Notes: a model not told the origin generated them from the letters alone. A DNA stretch of 64,000 nt from Spartobacteria bacterium (GCA_003134785.1 PLCN01000025.1:1-64000), one strand, 5' to 3'. Shown: positions 7,676 through 17,649, counted from the stretch's first letter. Translations and numbers: made by a program.

Positions 7676-8953
7676 ATGTTTGCTCAAAGATGGCGGGTGA
7701 TCGCCTTTTGCGGCGTGGAGTCGCAGTCCTGTCGCCGTGGATTGGCGCTTTTGTTGAGCTCGATCTGCGCGGTCAGTATTGCCTCGGGCGCGGACCTTTC
7801 CCAGGCGGTGGTGCGACAGAAGGTAAACGTCGTGACCGTGGCGCCGAATCTTACCGCGGCGGTGCAACCGGCGGCGCAAGGCGCAGTCATTCACGATGAG
7901 AACGTGGTGCGCACAGGTGTCGAGTCCCGCGCCGAACTGGAATTTTCCGATCTTACCCTGGCCCGGCTGGGCGCCAATTCCATCTTCTCGTTCGATGCGA
8001 AGGCGCGCGCGATGAATTTCACTAAAGGCGCCGTTCTTTTCTCCAAGCCAACCAAATCGGGCCCAGTCGAGTTGCGCTCAGGAGCTATTACCGCGGCCAT
8101 TACTGGTTCTACCGGATTTATCTCCAATGTGCGGACCGGTAACGCGCGTTCGAAAGGCAAAGGTTCCACTACGCTGGTGGGGATGCTGGAAGGAAAGCTC
8201 AATGGTGGAACGCGCTGGACGGATGGCGCGGGACGCGAGCACTCGACTCATTTCAAACTCGGTCCAGGAGAGTTACTCGTGGCGCGGCCGGATGGTCCGC
8301 CGCGGGTCGCGCAGTTCGATCTCCCGCGATTCCTAAGGACCTCACCGCTCGTGAACGGATTCAAGCAACCTTTGAATAACATGGCCGAACTCAACCGCGC
8401 GGTCGCGGATTACCGGGCGGACGAGCGAGGTGGCTTTATCGACCAGACCAACGTGATGGTGGTTTCTACTCAGCCGACGGCGTGGGACAGTTCGTCTAAC
8501 TCCATGGCGATCGAAGTGAGTGTGGCCGAGCTAACCAAGACCGGAGGGCCCAACTTTCTCAACGTAGGTGGCACGGGCGTCATCCGCGGCCAGTTAGTCT
8601 GGAGGACAGACGCTGACCTCGATCTTTATCTTACTCTGCCTAACGGACAGCAGGTCTCCTTCCAGAACGTTTCCGTCACCTTCAATAACGGTCGGGCCAC
8701 GGCCAGGCTGGACCATGACAACCTCGGCAACACCATCGACGTCCAGCCGAACATAAGAGTGGAAAATATTACCGTAAACGGCGTTCCGCTTTCAGGTCTG
8801 TATAGCTTCTTGGTGAATAACTTCGGCACGCACAATAGCTCGGACCCGTTCACGCTCACGGTTAACTTCAACGGGAAGACGCAAGTGATCAACGGGAACC
8901 TGGGAAACGGTCAGACGAGTCCGCCGGTGAAAGTCACGGTTCCCGGCGGATAA
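7676..8953 (+). CDS. Secreted FecR-domain protein
   Basis: 425 aa. Long n-region then signal peptide (about 20-39, LALLLSSICAVSIASGA). Residues about 50-200 form a FecR-type beta domain (VRTGVESRAELEFSDLTLARLG, then FTKGAVLF and AITGSTGFI), as in periplasmic FecR-like proteins. The C-terminal part (about 280-425) is an all-beta region with DLDLYLTLPNGQ, resembling the secreted domains that bind or present ligands. It heads a two-gene unit with the outer-membrane-like gene 33 bases downstream and is divergent from the CHASE2 cyclase. It is not next to a sigma factor, so a classical FecIR role is unlikely. Confidence 0.82.
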   Translation: MFAQRWRVIAFCGVESQSCRRGLALLLSSICAVSIASGADLSQAVVRQKVNVVTVAPNLTAAVQPAAQGAVIHDENVVRTGVESRAELEFSDLTLARLGANSIFSFDAKARAMNFTKGAVLFSKPTKSGPVELRSGAITAAITGSTGFISNVRTGNARSKGKGSTTLVGMLEGKLNGGTRWTDGAGREHSTHFKLGPGELLVARPDGPPRVAQFDLPRFLRTSPLVNGFKQPLNNMAELNRAVADYRADERGGFIDQTNVMVVSTQPTAWDSSSNSMAIEVSVAELTKTGGPNFLNVGGTGVIRGQLVWRTDADLDLYLTLPNGQQVSFQNVSVTFNNGRATARLDHDNLGNTIDVQPNIRVENITVNGVPLSGLYSFLVNNFGTHNSSDPFTLTVNFNGKTQVINGNLGNGQTSPPVKVTVPGG

Positions 8954-8986
8954 CATTGCGTGACCTATCGAACATCGCCGCTGACG

Positions 8987-9934
8987 ATGAGCCATACCTT
9001 TAAGCGGAACCGGCCGCTCTTCCTTCTCGTTGCCGCTTCCTTCATGATGAGGGCGCAAGCGTTCGCCCAGGAAGACACGTCCCGAATCGAAACCGAGCAA
9101 AGATCCCGCGAGCTGAACCAGCTAAAGACCGGGCCCGCGCCGGCGCCGGAAGAAGTTACCGATCCGGAGCTGGGAGACATCAGTATCGTTTCGCGCGCGC
9201 CGCGGCCGAAGCAGTTTACTTTCTGGACCGGCCAGAGCATCAACTTCACCAGCAACGCTTTCCTGGTCCGCGACGACGAACAGCAGGCCTTCTTCTGGAA
9301 TGGAAGAGCCGGCGCTTCCTATGTGCCCTATGCGACCCGGAATTTTACGCCGCGCCTGACCTTCGAACAGAACTGGTTTCGTTACGATCACTTCTCGAAG
9401 CTGGATTTCGATTCGCAGAGTCTGACGCTGGATCTGAAATACGATCTGAACCGCAACGATACCTGGTTCGTCGATGGCTCCTATACTGCGTCCCGTCTTT
9501 ATTCGCAGCATCCGTCGATCGGTGAGTTCTATCGCTATGGGCTGGGCAATCTGAGCCTTACTCACTTCGCTCCGGTCGGGAATACGCCGCTCTACCTCGG
9601 CGTGACCGGCGGGGGTTATTGGCGGCTCGGCGATCCTTCTTTATCCGATCGCGCCAGCGCTTACTTGAACGTGGTCGCGCTCTACGCTTTGCGCGAGACG
9701 GTCCAGTTATCGGCCTTCACCCGGCCGGAGTTTCAGCATTACACTCACGACTTGAGCGGAACGTCTCGGGAAGATTTCAATCTTACGGTCGGCGCGAGCG
9801 TAACCTGGAACCCGCGGGAATACTTGTCGGTGGGAGCGACCGCGGCGTACATCGGCAACTTCTCGAATGTAAGTGAACGGAGATACGACGTGGTGACGCC
9901 GAACTTGTTCTTCGGCGCTCAGTTCGCGTTTTAG
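8987..9934 (+). CDS. Outer-membrane beta-barrel-like protein
   Basis: 315 aa from the ATG at 8987; a GTG at 8960 would add nine residues before the signal peptide. Signal sequence (RPLFLLVAASFMMRAQAFAQ), then alternating aromatic/polar strands (NFTPRLTFEQNWFRYDHF, SLTLDLKYDLNRNDTWFVDG) ending in FFGAQFAF with a C-terminal Phe, as in outer-membrane barrels. It follows the FecR gene closely and probably shares its transcript. The specific family is not recognised. Confidence 0.72.
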   Translation: MSHTFKRNRPLFLLVAASFMMRAQAFAQEDTSRIETEQRSRELNQLKTGPAPAPEEVTDPELGDISIVSRAPRPKQFTFWTGQSINFTSNAFLVRDDEQQAFFWNGRAGASYVPYATRNFTPRLTFEQNWFRYDHFSKLDFDSQSLTLDLKYDLNRNDTWFVDGSYTASRLYSQHPSIGEFYRYGLGNLSLTHFAPVGNTPLYLGVTGGGYWRLGDPSLSDRASAYLNVVALYALRETVQLSAFTRPEFQHYTHDLSGTSREDFNLTVGASVTWNPREYLSVGATAAYIGNFSNVSERRYDVVTPNLFFGAQFAF

Positions 9935-9943
9935 GCGCGATAG

Positions 9944-10009
9944 TCAAGGAGCGGCGGTTTACAAACCGCCGTTGGTTTGGGTCGGCGGTCTGGAGGCCGC
10001 CGCTCCTTG
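9944..10009. repeat. Compound palindrome between convergent genes
   Basis: Outer arms CAAGGAGCGGCGG (9944) and CCGCCGCTCCTTG (ending 10009) enclose two inner inverted repeats. It sits between the ends of the barrel gene and the large surface-protein gene and could terminate both. Confidence 0.75.
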
Positions 10010-10023
10010 GGAGGGCACCAGAT

Positions 10024-13000
10024 CTACTGCAGATTATAGATTTCGACCAGGCCGACGCCGGTGGCGCCGTTCTTCCCGGAGACAACAGCAGTGTAGGCTC
10101 CGGGTGGCAAAGTTATGGTAAGAGCTGACTCCCGGTCGTCAGTGGGCGCGAGACCGATGACCTTGATCAGATGCGCTTGTACGTCGTCATCTTTCCAGTC
10201 GTCGTTCGAGGCTATGGTAGCTCCGTTGCTGTTGTGCAGGGCCAGGGTAGGATCGGATAGCGCACCGGTGACTCCGGCCTTGGTCAGCGAAGGGCCGATG
10301 GCGCGAATCACCACATCGGTGTTGCCAACGTTCCCGCCAAAAATGAAACCACCTATGAGCACGTTGTCTCCGGTTTGGACGGAGCCGCGCGTGCTGATAT
10401 TAGCCAGCTTGGAATCGATCGCCTGATCGAGGTCGTAGATTTCCAGGAGGCCGACTCCGGTGGTTTGATTGTTTCCGGATAAGACCGCGGTGTAGTTCCC
10501 GGGCGCCAGCGTGGCGACAATCGCGGATTCAAGATCGTTCTGCGGCGGAATCCCGGTCGCTTCGATTTCGGATCGCTGGGTATCTTTCCAGTTGTCATTC
10601 GTGGCCAGGATCGAGCCACTCGCGGCATGGAGGTCGAGCACTGGGTCTGGTAATGCATCCGGGACGCCCGAGCTAATCAAAGAAGGTCCGATGCCGCGGA
10701 TCAGAATTTTTCTGGGCGATTGGCCCGTGATGATAAATCCACCGATCAGGAGATTGTCGCCTGTCCCAACCAGTCCGCGGGTGGAAATATTCACGCTCGG
10801 CGGCGGGGTGGGTGTTGGGGTGGGTGTAGGAGTCGGACCGCAGGGTCCCGAACTCGAAGGTGGTATTTCCGTCGTATTGCCAGCCAAGCCGAGGTTGTAA
10901 ACCTCAACCACCGCGATTCCGGTGGTGTTATTAGCGCCCGCGAGCACGGCGGTGTAAGAGCCAGGGGCGAGCGTGGCGAGGATGGCACTTTCGTGGTCAT
11001 CGGTCGGCGCGAGCCCACTGGCCTGGATCTCTGCCTGCTGCGTGTCTTTCCAGTTGTCGTTACACACGAGCCGATTATCGCTGCTATCGCGCAGCTGCAG
11101 CGTCGGGTCCGCTAATGCGTTGGAAACTCCAAGCGATGTAAGCGATGGTCCAAGACCACGAATGATGACCTTCTGTGACTGGGGTCCGTTGATTGTGAAT
11201 CCGCCAAAAAACACGTTGTCTCCCGTGTCGACAAATGCCCGGCTGGAAATCTTTGCCAGTTGAGAATCGGTCGATGTATCGAGATCGGTGATGTCAACCA
11301 TACCTATCCCAGTCGTGTTATTATTTCCTCTTACGATCGCCGTGTAATTGCCTGGAGAAAGTGTGCCTACGATCGCGCTTTCCAAGTCGTTCGATGGCGC
11401 TTGACCGGTGGCTTCGATCTCTGCCTGCTGCGAATCCTTCCAGTTGTCATTGGAGCTGATCAGGGTGCCGTTCCCATCGCGCAACTCGAGAGTTGGATCA
11501 GCCAGCGTATTGGGCACCCCGAAGCCGCTCAGGCTCGGACCAAGGGCGCGCACCAGCACCTTCCTCGGCGCATTTCCTGTGATGGTAAAGCCGCTGATAA
11601 GCACATTATCACCCGTCCCGACGCGAGCGCGCGTCGAAAGGCGGCCGAAGCCACCTGGAGTTGGGGTAGGTGTAGGTGTAGGTGTAGGTGTAGGTGTAGG
11701 GGTAGGAGTTGGAGTTGGAGTTATCGCCGGTAGGTCGTCATTGATGATCGTTCCGGTGCCGTCGGCGGTGGCGATAGTCGCGTTAGTGGGATTACTGAGA
11801 TGGACCGTGAAGGTCTCGTTCGGCTCGAAGGTCGTATCGCCGTTTACCAGCACGGTAATGGTCTTGGTTGTGTCAGCCGGCAGGAAGTTCAGCGTGCCAG
11901 CGCTCGACTGGTAGTCTTTATCTGAGATTGTTGCGCTGCCGTCCTGGGTCGCGAAAGCGACCGATGAACTCAGTGAGGTGCTGCCAGTCTTTGTCACCGT
12001 GAAGAGATAAACGGTCGTGCCCGTATTGCCTTCATTGTGCGCGACGCTGTCGATGGAGAAGGAGGGCGCGGCGTCGTCGTTTTGGATCGTGCCGGTGCCT
12101 GCCGGCGTGGCGCCGGCGAACGTTGCGCCCGATGGGTTGCTCAGCACGAGCTGAAAGGTTTCATCCGGTTCATAGGTGGTATCGCCGTTGACCTGAACCT
12201 GGATCGGAGCGGTCGCGGCGCCTGCCGGGATAGTCAGGACAGTATCGGGGAGGGCAGCGTAATCGTTATCAGCTATCGTAGCCGTGCCGTCCTGGGTGGC
12301 ATAGTGAACCGTTACGTCGCTGGCCGACGTGCTGGAAAGCGTGACGGTGAAGATAAAATTCGTCCTGCCACTGTTCCCTTCCGGCCCCGAGGAGTTAGAG
12401 ATGGTAAGGGTAGGCTGGCATTGCCGCAACAAAACCGAGACGTTGTTTCCGCCTTGGTTCGCGGTGACCAGGTCCAGCGCGCCGTCACCATTGAAGTCGC
12501 CCACCGCGACCGAGCCGGGAGTTGTTCCTACCTTGAAATTCGCGGCCGTGCCGAAAGCACCCGTTCCGGTGCCCAGCAAGACTGAGACATCGCCGGAGCT
12601 GGCATTGGCCGCAATGAGATCCTGTTTGCCGTCGTTGTCGATATCGCCCACTGCCACGGAGCTGGGACTAACATTCACTGGGAAGTTAGTAGCAGCACTG
12701 AAACCTCCTGTACCATCGCCTAACAAGACCGAGATGTCATAAGGGCCTCCACCATTGGCCACGGCGAGGTCTTGCTTGCCGTCCCCGTTGAAATCACCTA
12801 CCGCCACTGATTGAGGGCTGTTGCCGACGTTCAATCTAAGTCCCGGTTCGTTGAAGCCGCCGCTGCCGTCTCCTAACAAGACTGTGATGTCGTCCGAGCT
12901 GGCATTGACCAGGACGAGGTCCTGTTTGCCATCGCCATTGAAATCGCCCACCGCCATGGCTACGGGTGCAGTTCCGATGGATAAGGTGGCAGGTGGACCG

Positions 13001-15024
13001 AAGCCACCGGTGCCATCGCCTAACAAGATGACGCCGTTCAGCGCATTGCCATTGGCCACGGCCAGGTCTTGTTTACCATCGCCGTTGAAGTCGCCCACCA
13101 CGACAAAGAAGGGAGTGGTACCAGCGGCGAAGTTAGTGGCGGGGCCAAACCTGCCAGTGCCGTCCCCGAGTAGGATGGAGACAGCGTTTGAGCTCCTGCA
13201 GCTAATGGCCAGGTCCTCCTTGCCGTCCCCGTTGAAATCACCTACGGCGGCCGATTCAGGAAAATTTCCCACGCCGAAATTAGTCGGAGCACTGAAACCG
13301 CCCGCGCCATCGCCTAGTAAGATCGAGACATTATTTGAGCCGGTGTTAACCACCGCCAGGTCCTGGATGCCGTCGCCATTGAAATCGCCCACGACCGCTC
13401 TGCGAGCGGTAGTGCCAGCGTTGAAACCGGCCGCGGCCTTGAAGCTGATCGGAGTGCAGGCCGCGGGCGTAGTTACCACCAGCATGAATGTTTTTGTGGT
13501 AGGTCCGAAGCTACTGTCGAACGCTGTCACGGCCACGTGATAGGTGCCGGCGGGATGCGCGTCCGTTACCCGCACTACGCCCGTCGTTGGATCAGCTTCC
13601 AGTTTGCCCTTGAAATCGGTCGAAGTGGAAACAGTGATCCTGCTCACGTTGGCGGGCGCGGCCGTGGGCGGGTTGGTAGTGTCTCCTCCCAGCGATGCCG
13701 AAGTATCGTTGTAGTTACCCAGTGTTGCCTTTGAAAGCGTGACCGGAACGCACGCGGAAAACTCGGAAGTATTATTGGCCGAATCGGTCGCGGTAGCCGT
13801 GACAACGTTACCAGGCGTAGTCGCGCTCGTCAGCGTCGTCTCTATGCTGGCTTTGCCGGTAGCGTCCGTGGTCGCCGAAGCAGCGCCAAGGAAAGTCTGG
13901 CCCTGGCCGTTGCCTGACTTGTCGCAATTAGGGTTGGAGAAAAACTCGATGCGGAAGGTGGTGCTAGCCGTGGAAGTGAGTGTCCCCGAGATCGTTGTTT
14001 TGCCGCCGTCACTGACCGCGAACCCAAGCAGCGGAAAGTTCTGGAGATTATTCGCGCCGGTGTCGCTGTCGTCACCATCGTTAGGTGTGACGCCGTCATC
14101 GCCCAAATCGATACCCAGAGGATGCTGTGGAGGGATATTGGGATCGAAGTTACCGAAAATGGAATTGGAGAGGATCGCGACGCCGGTCGAGCCGTTAAGA
14201 ACGTCAACCCCGATTCTATTAAAGGCGATGACGTTACCTTCGCCCGGGCCGGGCCCGCCGATGAAGTTATTGTTCGCCCCATTGACATTGATGCCATTAT
14301 TGTCGCCGTTGCGTAGACTGGCCGTGCCTGAAGCGTCCGTGCCAATGAAGTTACCCTGGATAATGTTACCCGTCGCGCCGGCGTTGATTATATTAATACC
14401 GCCCCCACTGTTGGCCGAGATCACGTTTCGCTCCGCTGCCGTGGCGCCGCCGATCCTGTTGTTTGGAACGCCAGAGATTTCAATGCCAAACCCGGTGTTG
14501 CCTTGCGCGGCGCTTTTGCCAGTCGCGTCAGTGCCAATGTAACAGCCCGTGATGGTATTACCGCCTTGCGTGGCAAGCGTGATGGCGACGCCGCCAAAGC
14601 GGTTAATGATCAGTGCGCTGATCTTGGAATTACCCGCGTCAATATTCAGCAGGGTTCCTCCACTGGCGTTGGCTCCGTTGAGTTCGATCAAAGGTGTGCC
14701 GGCATAGCCCGGTTGCGTCGTGCCATCGATAATCACCGGGTCGGTAATGTCCGGCAGCGTTGAGTTCAATGAGATAGTGAGGGGAACGCCGGGCGGTATG
14801 TTAAAGGCAATGGTGTCAGTGGTGGCGGTATTGTTGTTCGCATCGAGGATCGCCTGCCGGAGCGAGTTTGGCCCGGTATCGTTGTTGTTCCTGACAAAGA
14901 ACGTTTGCGGCGCGGATAAGGCCGTTTCGGGCAAGGCCCAAAGCGCCGCTGCCGTTAAGCAAAGGAGAAGCTTGAAGCAGGCGGGCGGGAGTAGCTTTGC
15001 CCGGGCTTTGTTATTTATCTTCAC
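10024..15024 (-). CDS. Giant secreted multidomain protein (beta-helix, FG-GAP, Calx-beta, paired C-terminal domains)
   Basis: 1666 aa. Signal peptide (to about 38). CSLREA-like start (NSLRQAILDANN, about 53-64) and right-handed beta-helix repeats (about 85-290). An Ig-like segment (about 330-430). About seven FG-GAP/VCBS repeats with the core VGDFNGDGKQDL (about 526-870). Two Calx-beta domains (about 875-1095, ending TIQNDD and TIINDD). A Thr-Pro linker (about 1098-1123). Four copies of the window's recurring domain in two pairs (1126-1375 and 1410-1666), with another Thr-Pro linker between the pairs. Likely cell-surface or released, for adhesion or polymer binding; no catalytic domain seen. 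Confidence 0.9.
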   Translation of the reverse strand: MKINNKARAKLLPPACFKLLLCLTAAALWALPETALSAPQTFFVRNNNDTGPNSLRQAILDANNNTATTDTIAFNIPPGVPLTISLNSTLPDITDPVIIDGTTQPGYAGTPLIELNGANASGGTLLNIDAGNSKISALIINRFGGVAITLATQGGNTITGCYIGTDATGKSAAQGNTGFGIEISGVPNNRIGGATAAERNVISANSGGGINIINAGATGNIIQGNFIGTDASGTASLRNGDNNGINVNGANNNFIGGPGPGEGNVIAFNRIGVDVLNGSTGVAILSNSIFGNFDPNIPPQHPLGIDLGDDGVTPNDGDDSDTGANNLQNFPLLGFAVSDGGKTTISGTLTSTASTTFRIEFFSNPNCDKSGNGQGQTFLGAASATTDATGKASIETTLTSATTPGNVVTATATDSANNTSEFSACVPVTLSKATLGNYNDTSASLGGDTTNPPTAAPANVSRITVSTSTDFKGKLEADPTTGVVRVTDAHPAGTYHVAVTAFDSSFGPTTKTFMLVVTTPAACTPISFKAAAGFNAGTTARRAVVGDFNGDGIQDLAVVNTGSNNVSILLGDGAGGFSAPTNFGVGNFPESAAVGDFNGDGKEDLAISCRSSNAVSILLGDGTGRFGPATNFAAGTTPFFVVVGDFNGDGKQDLAVANGNALNGVILLGDGTGGFGPPATLSIGTAPVAMAVGDFNGDGKQDLVLVNASSDDITVLLGDGSGGFNEPGLRLNVGNSPQSVAVGDFNGDGKQDLAVANGGGPYDISVLLGDGTGGFSAATNFPVNVSPSSVAVGDIDNDGKQDLIAANASSGDVSVLLGTGTGAFGTAANFKVGTTPGSVAVGDFNGDGALDLVTANQGGNNVSVLLRQCQPTLTISNSSGPEGNSGRTNFIFTVTLSSTSASDVTVHYATQDGTATIADNDYAALPDTVLTIPAGAATAPIQVQVNGDTTYEPDETFQLVLSNPSGATFAGATPAGTGTIQNDDAAPSFSIDSVAHNEGNTGTTVYLFTVTKTGSTSLSSSVAFATQDGSATISDKDYQSSAGTLNFLPADTTKTITVLVNGDTTFEPNETFTVHLSNPTNATIATADGTGTIINDDLPAITPTPTPTPTPTPTPTPTPTPTPGGFGRLSTRARVGTGDNVLISGFTITGNAPRKVLVRALGPSLSGFGVPNTLADPTLELRDGNGTLISSNDNWKDSQQAEIEATGQAPSNDLESAIVGTLSPGNYTAIVRGNNNTTGIGMVDITDLDTSTDSQLAKISSRAFVDTGDNVFFGGFTINGPQSQKVIIRGLGPSLTSLGVSNALADPTLQLRDSSDNRLVCNDNWKDTQQAEIQASGLAPTDDHESAILATLAPGSYTAVLAGANNTTGIAVVEVYNLGLAGNTTEIPPSSSGPCGPTPTPTPTPTPPPSVNISTRGLVGTGDNLLIGGFIITGQSPRKILIRGIGPSLISSGVPDALPDPVLDLHAASGSILATNDNWKDTQRSEIEATGIPPQNDLESAIVATLAPGNYTAVLSGNNQTTGVGLLEIYDLDQAIDSKLANISTRGSVQTGDNVLIGGFIFGGNVGNTDVVIRAIGPSLTKAGVTGALSDPTLALHNSNGATIASNDDWKDDDVQAHLIKVIGLAPTDDRESALTITLPPGAYTAVVSGKNGATGVGLVEIYNLQ
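11660..11724. repeat. Hexanucleotide microsatellite coding a Thr-Pro linker
   Basis: Plus strand repeats of GGTGTA, then GGAGTT, read on the minus strand as (Thr-Pro)n. Such a tract can slip and change linker length without breaking the frame. Confidence 0.85.
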
Positions 15025-15161
15025 GTTAGTCTAACTGCCATCCGTGCCAATGTAGCCCGGCCGAGAATGCTTGGAAACGTCGGGTGACGCAATCGGCGTA
15101 ATTATCAGGACGGCAGAGACGGCTGTCGAGCTTTTATTTCCGGGGCCTGCCCCAAATCGCT

Positions 15162-16076
15162 TCAGCCAATACACTCCCGATACACAGCCGGATCAACATT
15201 GCCTCCGCTCACGACACAACAGACTTTCTCGTCGCGAAACTGATCCGGTGCCGCAAGGAGCGCTCCTAGCGCGAGAGCACCCGTTGGCTCGACCTTTAAG
15301 TTTGCGAGACCGTAAAGCAGCCGGACTCCCTCTCGAATCTGTTCTTCCGAGACTTCGATGATGCCCGCAACATGCTCTCGTATGATTCGCCAGTTGTGCT
15401 GCCCGAGGCTGACTGTGCGAGCGCCGTCGGCGATCGTCTCAGGCTCGTGCTCGTTGACGATGAGGCGTCCTTCGCGAAGCGAGCGAGCAGCGTCATTACC
15501 GAGAGCGGGCTCCGCACCGAAGACCTTGGTCGCGACGTTCGCGCGCGAGACGCTCTGCGCTATACCTCCGATCAACCCGCCTCCTCCCACTGGCACGACG
15601 ATCGCCGCAAAAGCCCGCCCGAGCGCGATCAATTCATCCCCCAGGCTCGCGTTGCCATCGATCACGAGTGGGTCGTCATAAGGACTCGCGACATAGGCCT
15701 CTCCGCTGGCGGTGGCAAGCTGCTGGACGCGCTCGCTCCGGCTGACTTCGCGCACATCGATGAGATCCACGGTGGCGCCGTAATCGCGCACGGCCTCTAC
15801 CTTCACCCGCGCGGAGTCGTGCGGCATCACGACGGTGCACCGCTTGCCCGTTAACTGGCAAGCGTAAGCCAGCGCCTGCCCGAAGTTCCCCGAAGATGCC
15901 CCGATGATGTGTTCGTTAGGCACATGCAAAGCCACGTTGTAAGCAGCGCGAAACTTGAAGCTTCCCGTCCACTGAAACGTCTCACTGGCAATAACGACAT
16001 GAGCGCCGAGCCGCTTCGACAAACGCGGCGCTTCGATAATTGTCGTCGGCCGGATCGCTTCGTGGTGTGGGCGCAT
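15162..16076 (-). CDS. PLP-dependent threonine/serine dehydratase
   Basis: 304 aa. Fold type II PLP enzyme: the PLP Lys is K41 in GSFKFRAA, the Asn loop is SSGNFGQA, the phosphate-binding glycine loop is PVGGGGLIGG, and a C-terminal CCVVSGGN segment completes the cofactor site. Length and motifs fit catabolic-type threonine/serine dehydratases or serine racemases without a C-terminal ACT domain, so feedback regulation by isoleucine is not expected. A monocistronic gene between the surface-protein gene and a TonB-like gene. Confidence 0.9.
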   Translation of the reverse strand: MRPHHEAIRPTTIIEAPRLSKRLGAHVVIASETFQWTGSFKFRAAYNVALHVPNEHIIGASSGNFGQALAYACQLTGKRCTVVMPHDSARVKVEAVRDYGATVDLIDVREVSRSERVQQLATASGEAYVASPYDDPLVIDGNASLGDELIALGRAFAAIVVPVGGGGLIGGIAQSVSRANVATKVFGAEPALGNDAARSLREGRLIVNEHEPETIADGARTVSLGQHNWRIIREHVAGIIEVSEEQIREGVRLLYGLANLKVEPTGALALGALLAAPDQFRDEKVCCVVSGGNVDPAVYRECIG

Positions 16077-16206
16077 GGAGTCAGGTTACAACGTACTAGT
16101 CTCCGTCCACAGCAGAAAAACGGACCCCTCTTACCAAAGCGCTTTTGTGGGACTGAGCTTTTGCCAGGCGACGGCCGCGGAAGAAAGAGGAATATTCTTT
16201 AAGTAG

Positions 16207-16335
16207 CTAGGCAATGCGAATAGTTCGCAGCAGATCCATATTTTTCAACTCCGTATCGTAAATTCCAAAGCCAGGCGGAACGCTGCCGCCAGCGCGAGTG
16301 ATAATGAACGGCTTTCTCCCAGGCGTCTTCACCAT
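16207..16335 (-). CDS. Possible 42-residue coupled small protein
   Basis: Its ATG overlaps the TGA of the upstream TonB-like gene (minus strand TGGATGGTGA), an arrangement that permits coupled translation. The peptide is MVKTPGRKPFIITRAGG and onward to a TAG at 16207. It has no recognised family and could also be a remnant of a longer gene or chance. It fills about half of the 250-base gap before the dehydratase gene; nothing else is seen there. Confidence 0.3.
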   Translation of the reverse strand: MVKTPGRKPFIITRAGGSVPPGFGIYDTELKNMDLLRTIRIA

Positions 16336-17063
16336 CCGACCGTCCGTCCAAACCACCAGGTAAGGGTATAAGTCGTGGTGGCTGGCCGTCCGTTGCGGTA
16401 GCCCGGCGAAAAGTCGAGAAGAGGCAGCACCTTCTTCAGATAGTCGCCCAACTGATAACCCGGCAGTTCGCTGATCACTTGCACGTCCATGGTCTTGCCG
16501 TTCGCATCGACGCTGTGTCGGAGCTTCACCACTCCGGCGGCTTCATCGTGCGTCGCTACGCTGGGATAGTGCGGCAAATCGGAGAGGTAATGATTTGGCA
16601 CTGAGATCAACTGCGGCGCGACGAAGTCGGTTCCACGTTTGATTTCATCAGGATCCTGGTTGGCATAAATCCGGAGATGCGGCTGTCCTTTTGCGACGAC
16701 AAGCACCACCGTGCCGGCGAACCAGGCGGATGTTCGTTTATGGTTGTAAACCGCAGGGATGAATCTCGTCTGTCGTAATCGTCTCCTGACTTCATTCTTC
16801 AGGAGACCCGAATCCGGTGACGCGGTGAAGAAATCACTCCCGAAGGCGATACCGTCACCGGCCACTCCACATTCAAACATCACCCAGGCGTCGTGCTGTC
16901 CTTTCTGGAACAACGTCTGGGTATCGATCAAGTTGACGAGCGATCCCGGCCCCGACCCAATCAGCGCCGGTCGGTTCTGCGGCAGACTCTCGGCCCACAC
17001 ATTTGCCGCAGCCCAAGTTGCGATCGCCGCGGCGATGAAAGAGAACAGTCTGGAGGAACTCAT
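16329..17063 (-). CDS. Secreted protein with TonB C-terminal-like domain
   Basis: 244 aa from the ATG at 17063, chosen because a signal peptide starts there (SSRLFSFIAAAIATWAAANVWA). A longer frame begins at 17150 but adds a non-signal extension. The C-terminal 90 residues resemble the TonB_C fold: VVKLRHSVDANGKTMDVQV, then LPLLDFSPGYRNGRPATT (the usual family FxPaxxnGxpv signature). Probably a periplasmic protein; with no membrane anchor beyond the signal it is not a complete TonB energy transducer. Confidence 0.7.
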   Translation of the reverse strand: MSSSRLFSFIAAAIATWAAANVWAESLPQNRPALIGSGPGSLVNLIDTQTLFQKGQHDAWVMFECGVAGDGIAFGSDFFTASPDSGLLKNEVRRRLRQTRFIPAVYNHKRTSAWFAGTVVLVVAKGQPHLRIYANQDPDEIKRGTDFVAPQLISVPNHYLSDLPHYPSVATHDEAAGVVKLRHSVDANGKTMDVQVISELPGYQLGDYLKKVLPLLDFSPGYRNGRPATTTYTLTWWFGRTVGW

Positions 17064-17274
17064 GCAAAATAATTGCACAGCAGCGCCCAGTTTGCATCTC
17101 GAAATCGAAGATGCCGAGATTCTGACACTGGCCCCTTCTGCCGCTCCCAACAGGTTGCCAACAGCCTACGGATGGATTTCGAGTTCACAGACGCCCACGC
17201 GACTTAACGAGACGCGGGCTTAGACACCGCCGGCGTAAGCGCAATTCGAAGGGGGGCCGAACCCTTGTTGCCCC

Positions 17275-17649
17275 TTAACGAGAAGTAGACGTCTTAAGCT
17301 CGACAAGGACCAAGTGCATAGTCGTGCTGCCGATATTTTCCGCGGCATGGGTCAAAGGATCGCGATAGAGCACGTCGCCGGTTTTAAACTCGCCCTCGGT
17401 CGTCTTGCCATCCGCGGCGTAATTGCGGTACTTGCCGCCGGCCAGAACATAAATCACGTAGGCTGGATGCGAGTGGACTTGCTCTTTAACCCCGGGCGGC
17501 AATTCGGCTTCGAGAACGCGCACCCGCTCGTTCTCGAATTTAACTTTTATCGTCTTGGCATTGACGACCGCTGGATCTTGCGCCGGAACGGAGGTTGTCC
17601 AGACGACGAAGGTAAAGGTCGCGATAACTGTAGAAATAACGATTCGCAT
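17275..17649 (-). CDS. Secreted cupin-domain protein
   Basis: 124 aa. Signal peptide to about residue 23 (cleaved after VPAQ). One cupin beta-barrel follows: RVRVLEAELPPG, the metal-site region KEQVHSHPAYVIYVLAGG and a second motif near DPLTHAAENIG with a conserved His. Likely binds a metal ion; small secreted cupins of this kind often lack a known substrate. Monocistronic. Confidence 0.8.
   Translation of the reverse strand: MRIVISTVIATFTFVVWTTSVPAQDPAVVNAKTIKVKFENERVRVLEAELPPGVKEQVHSHPAYVIYVLAGGKYRNYAADGKTTEGEFKTGDVLYRDPLTHAAENIGSTTMHLVLVELKTSTSR

Noticed and set aside
12400-13450. Regularly spaced similar DNA words, CRISPR-like at first sight
   Set aside because: Spacing of about 150-200 bases and an open frame show coding FG-GAP repeats, not CRISPR repeats with unique spacers.
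12821-14542. Several plus-strand ORFs of 239 and 267 codons
   Set aside because: Antisense to the FG-GAP and beta-helix parts of the 1666-residue gene; Pro/Ser/Ala-rich and without family signs.
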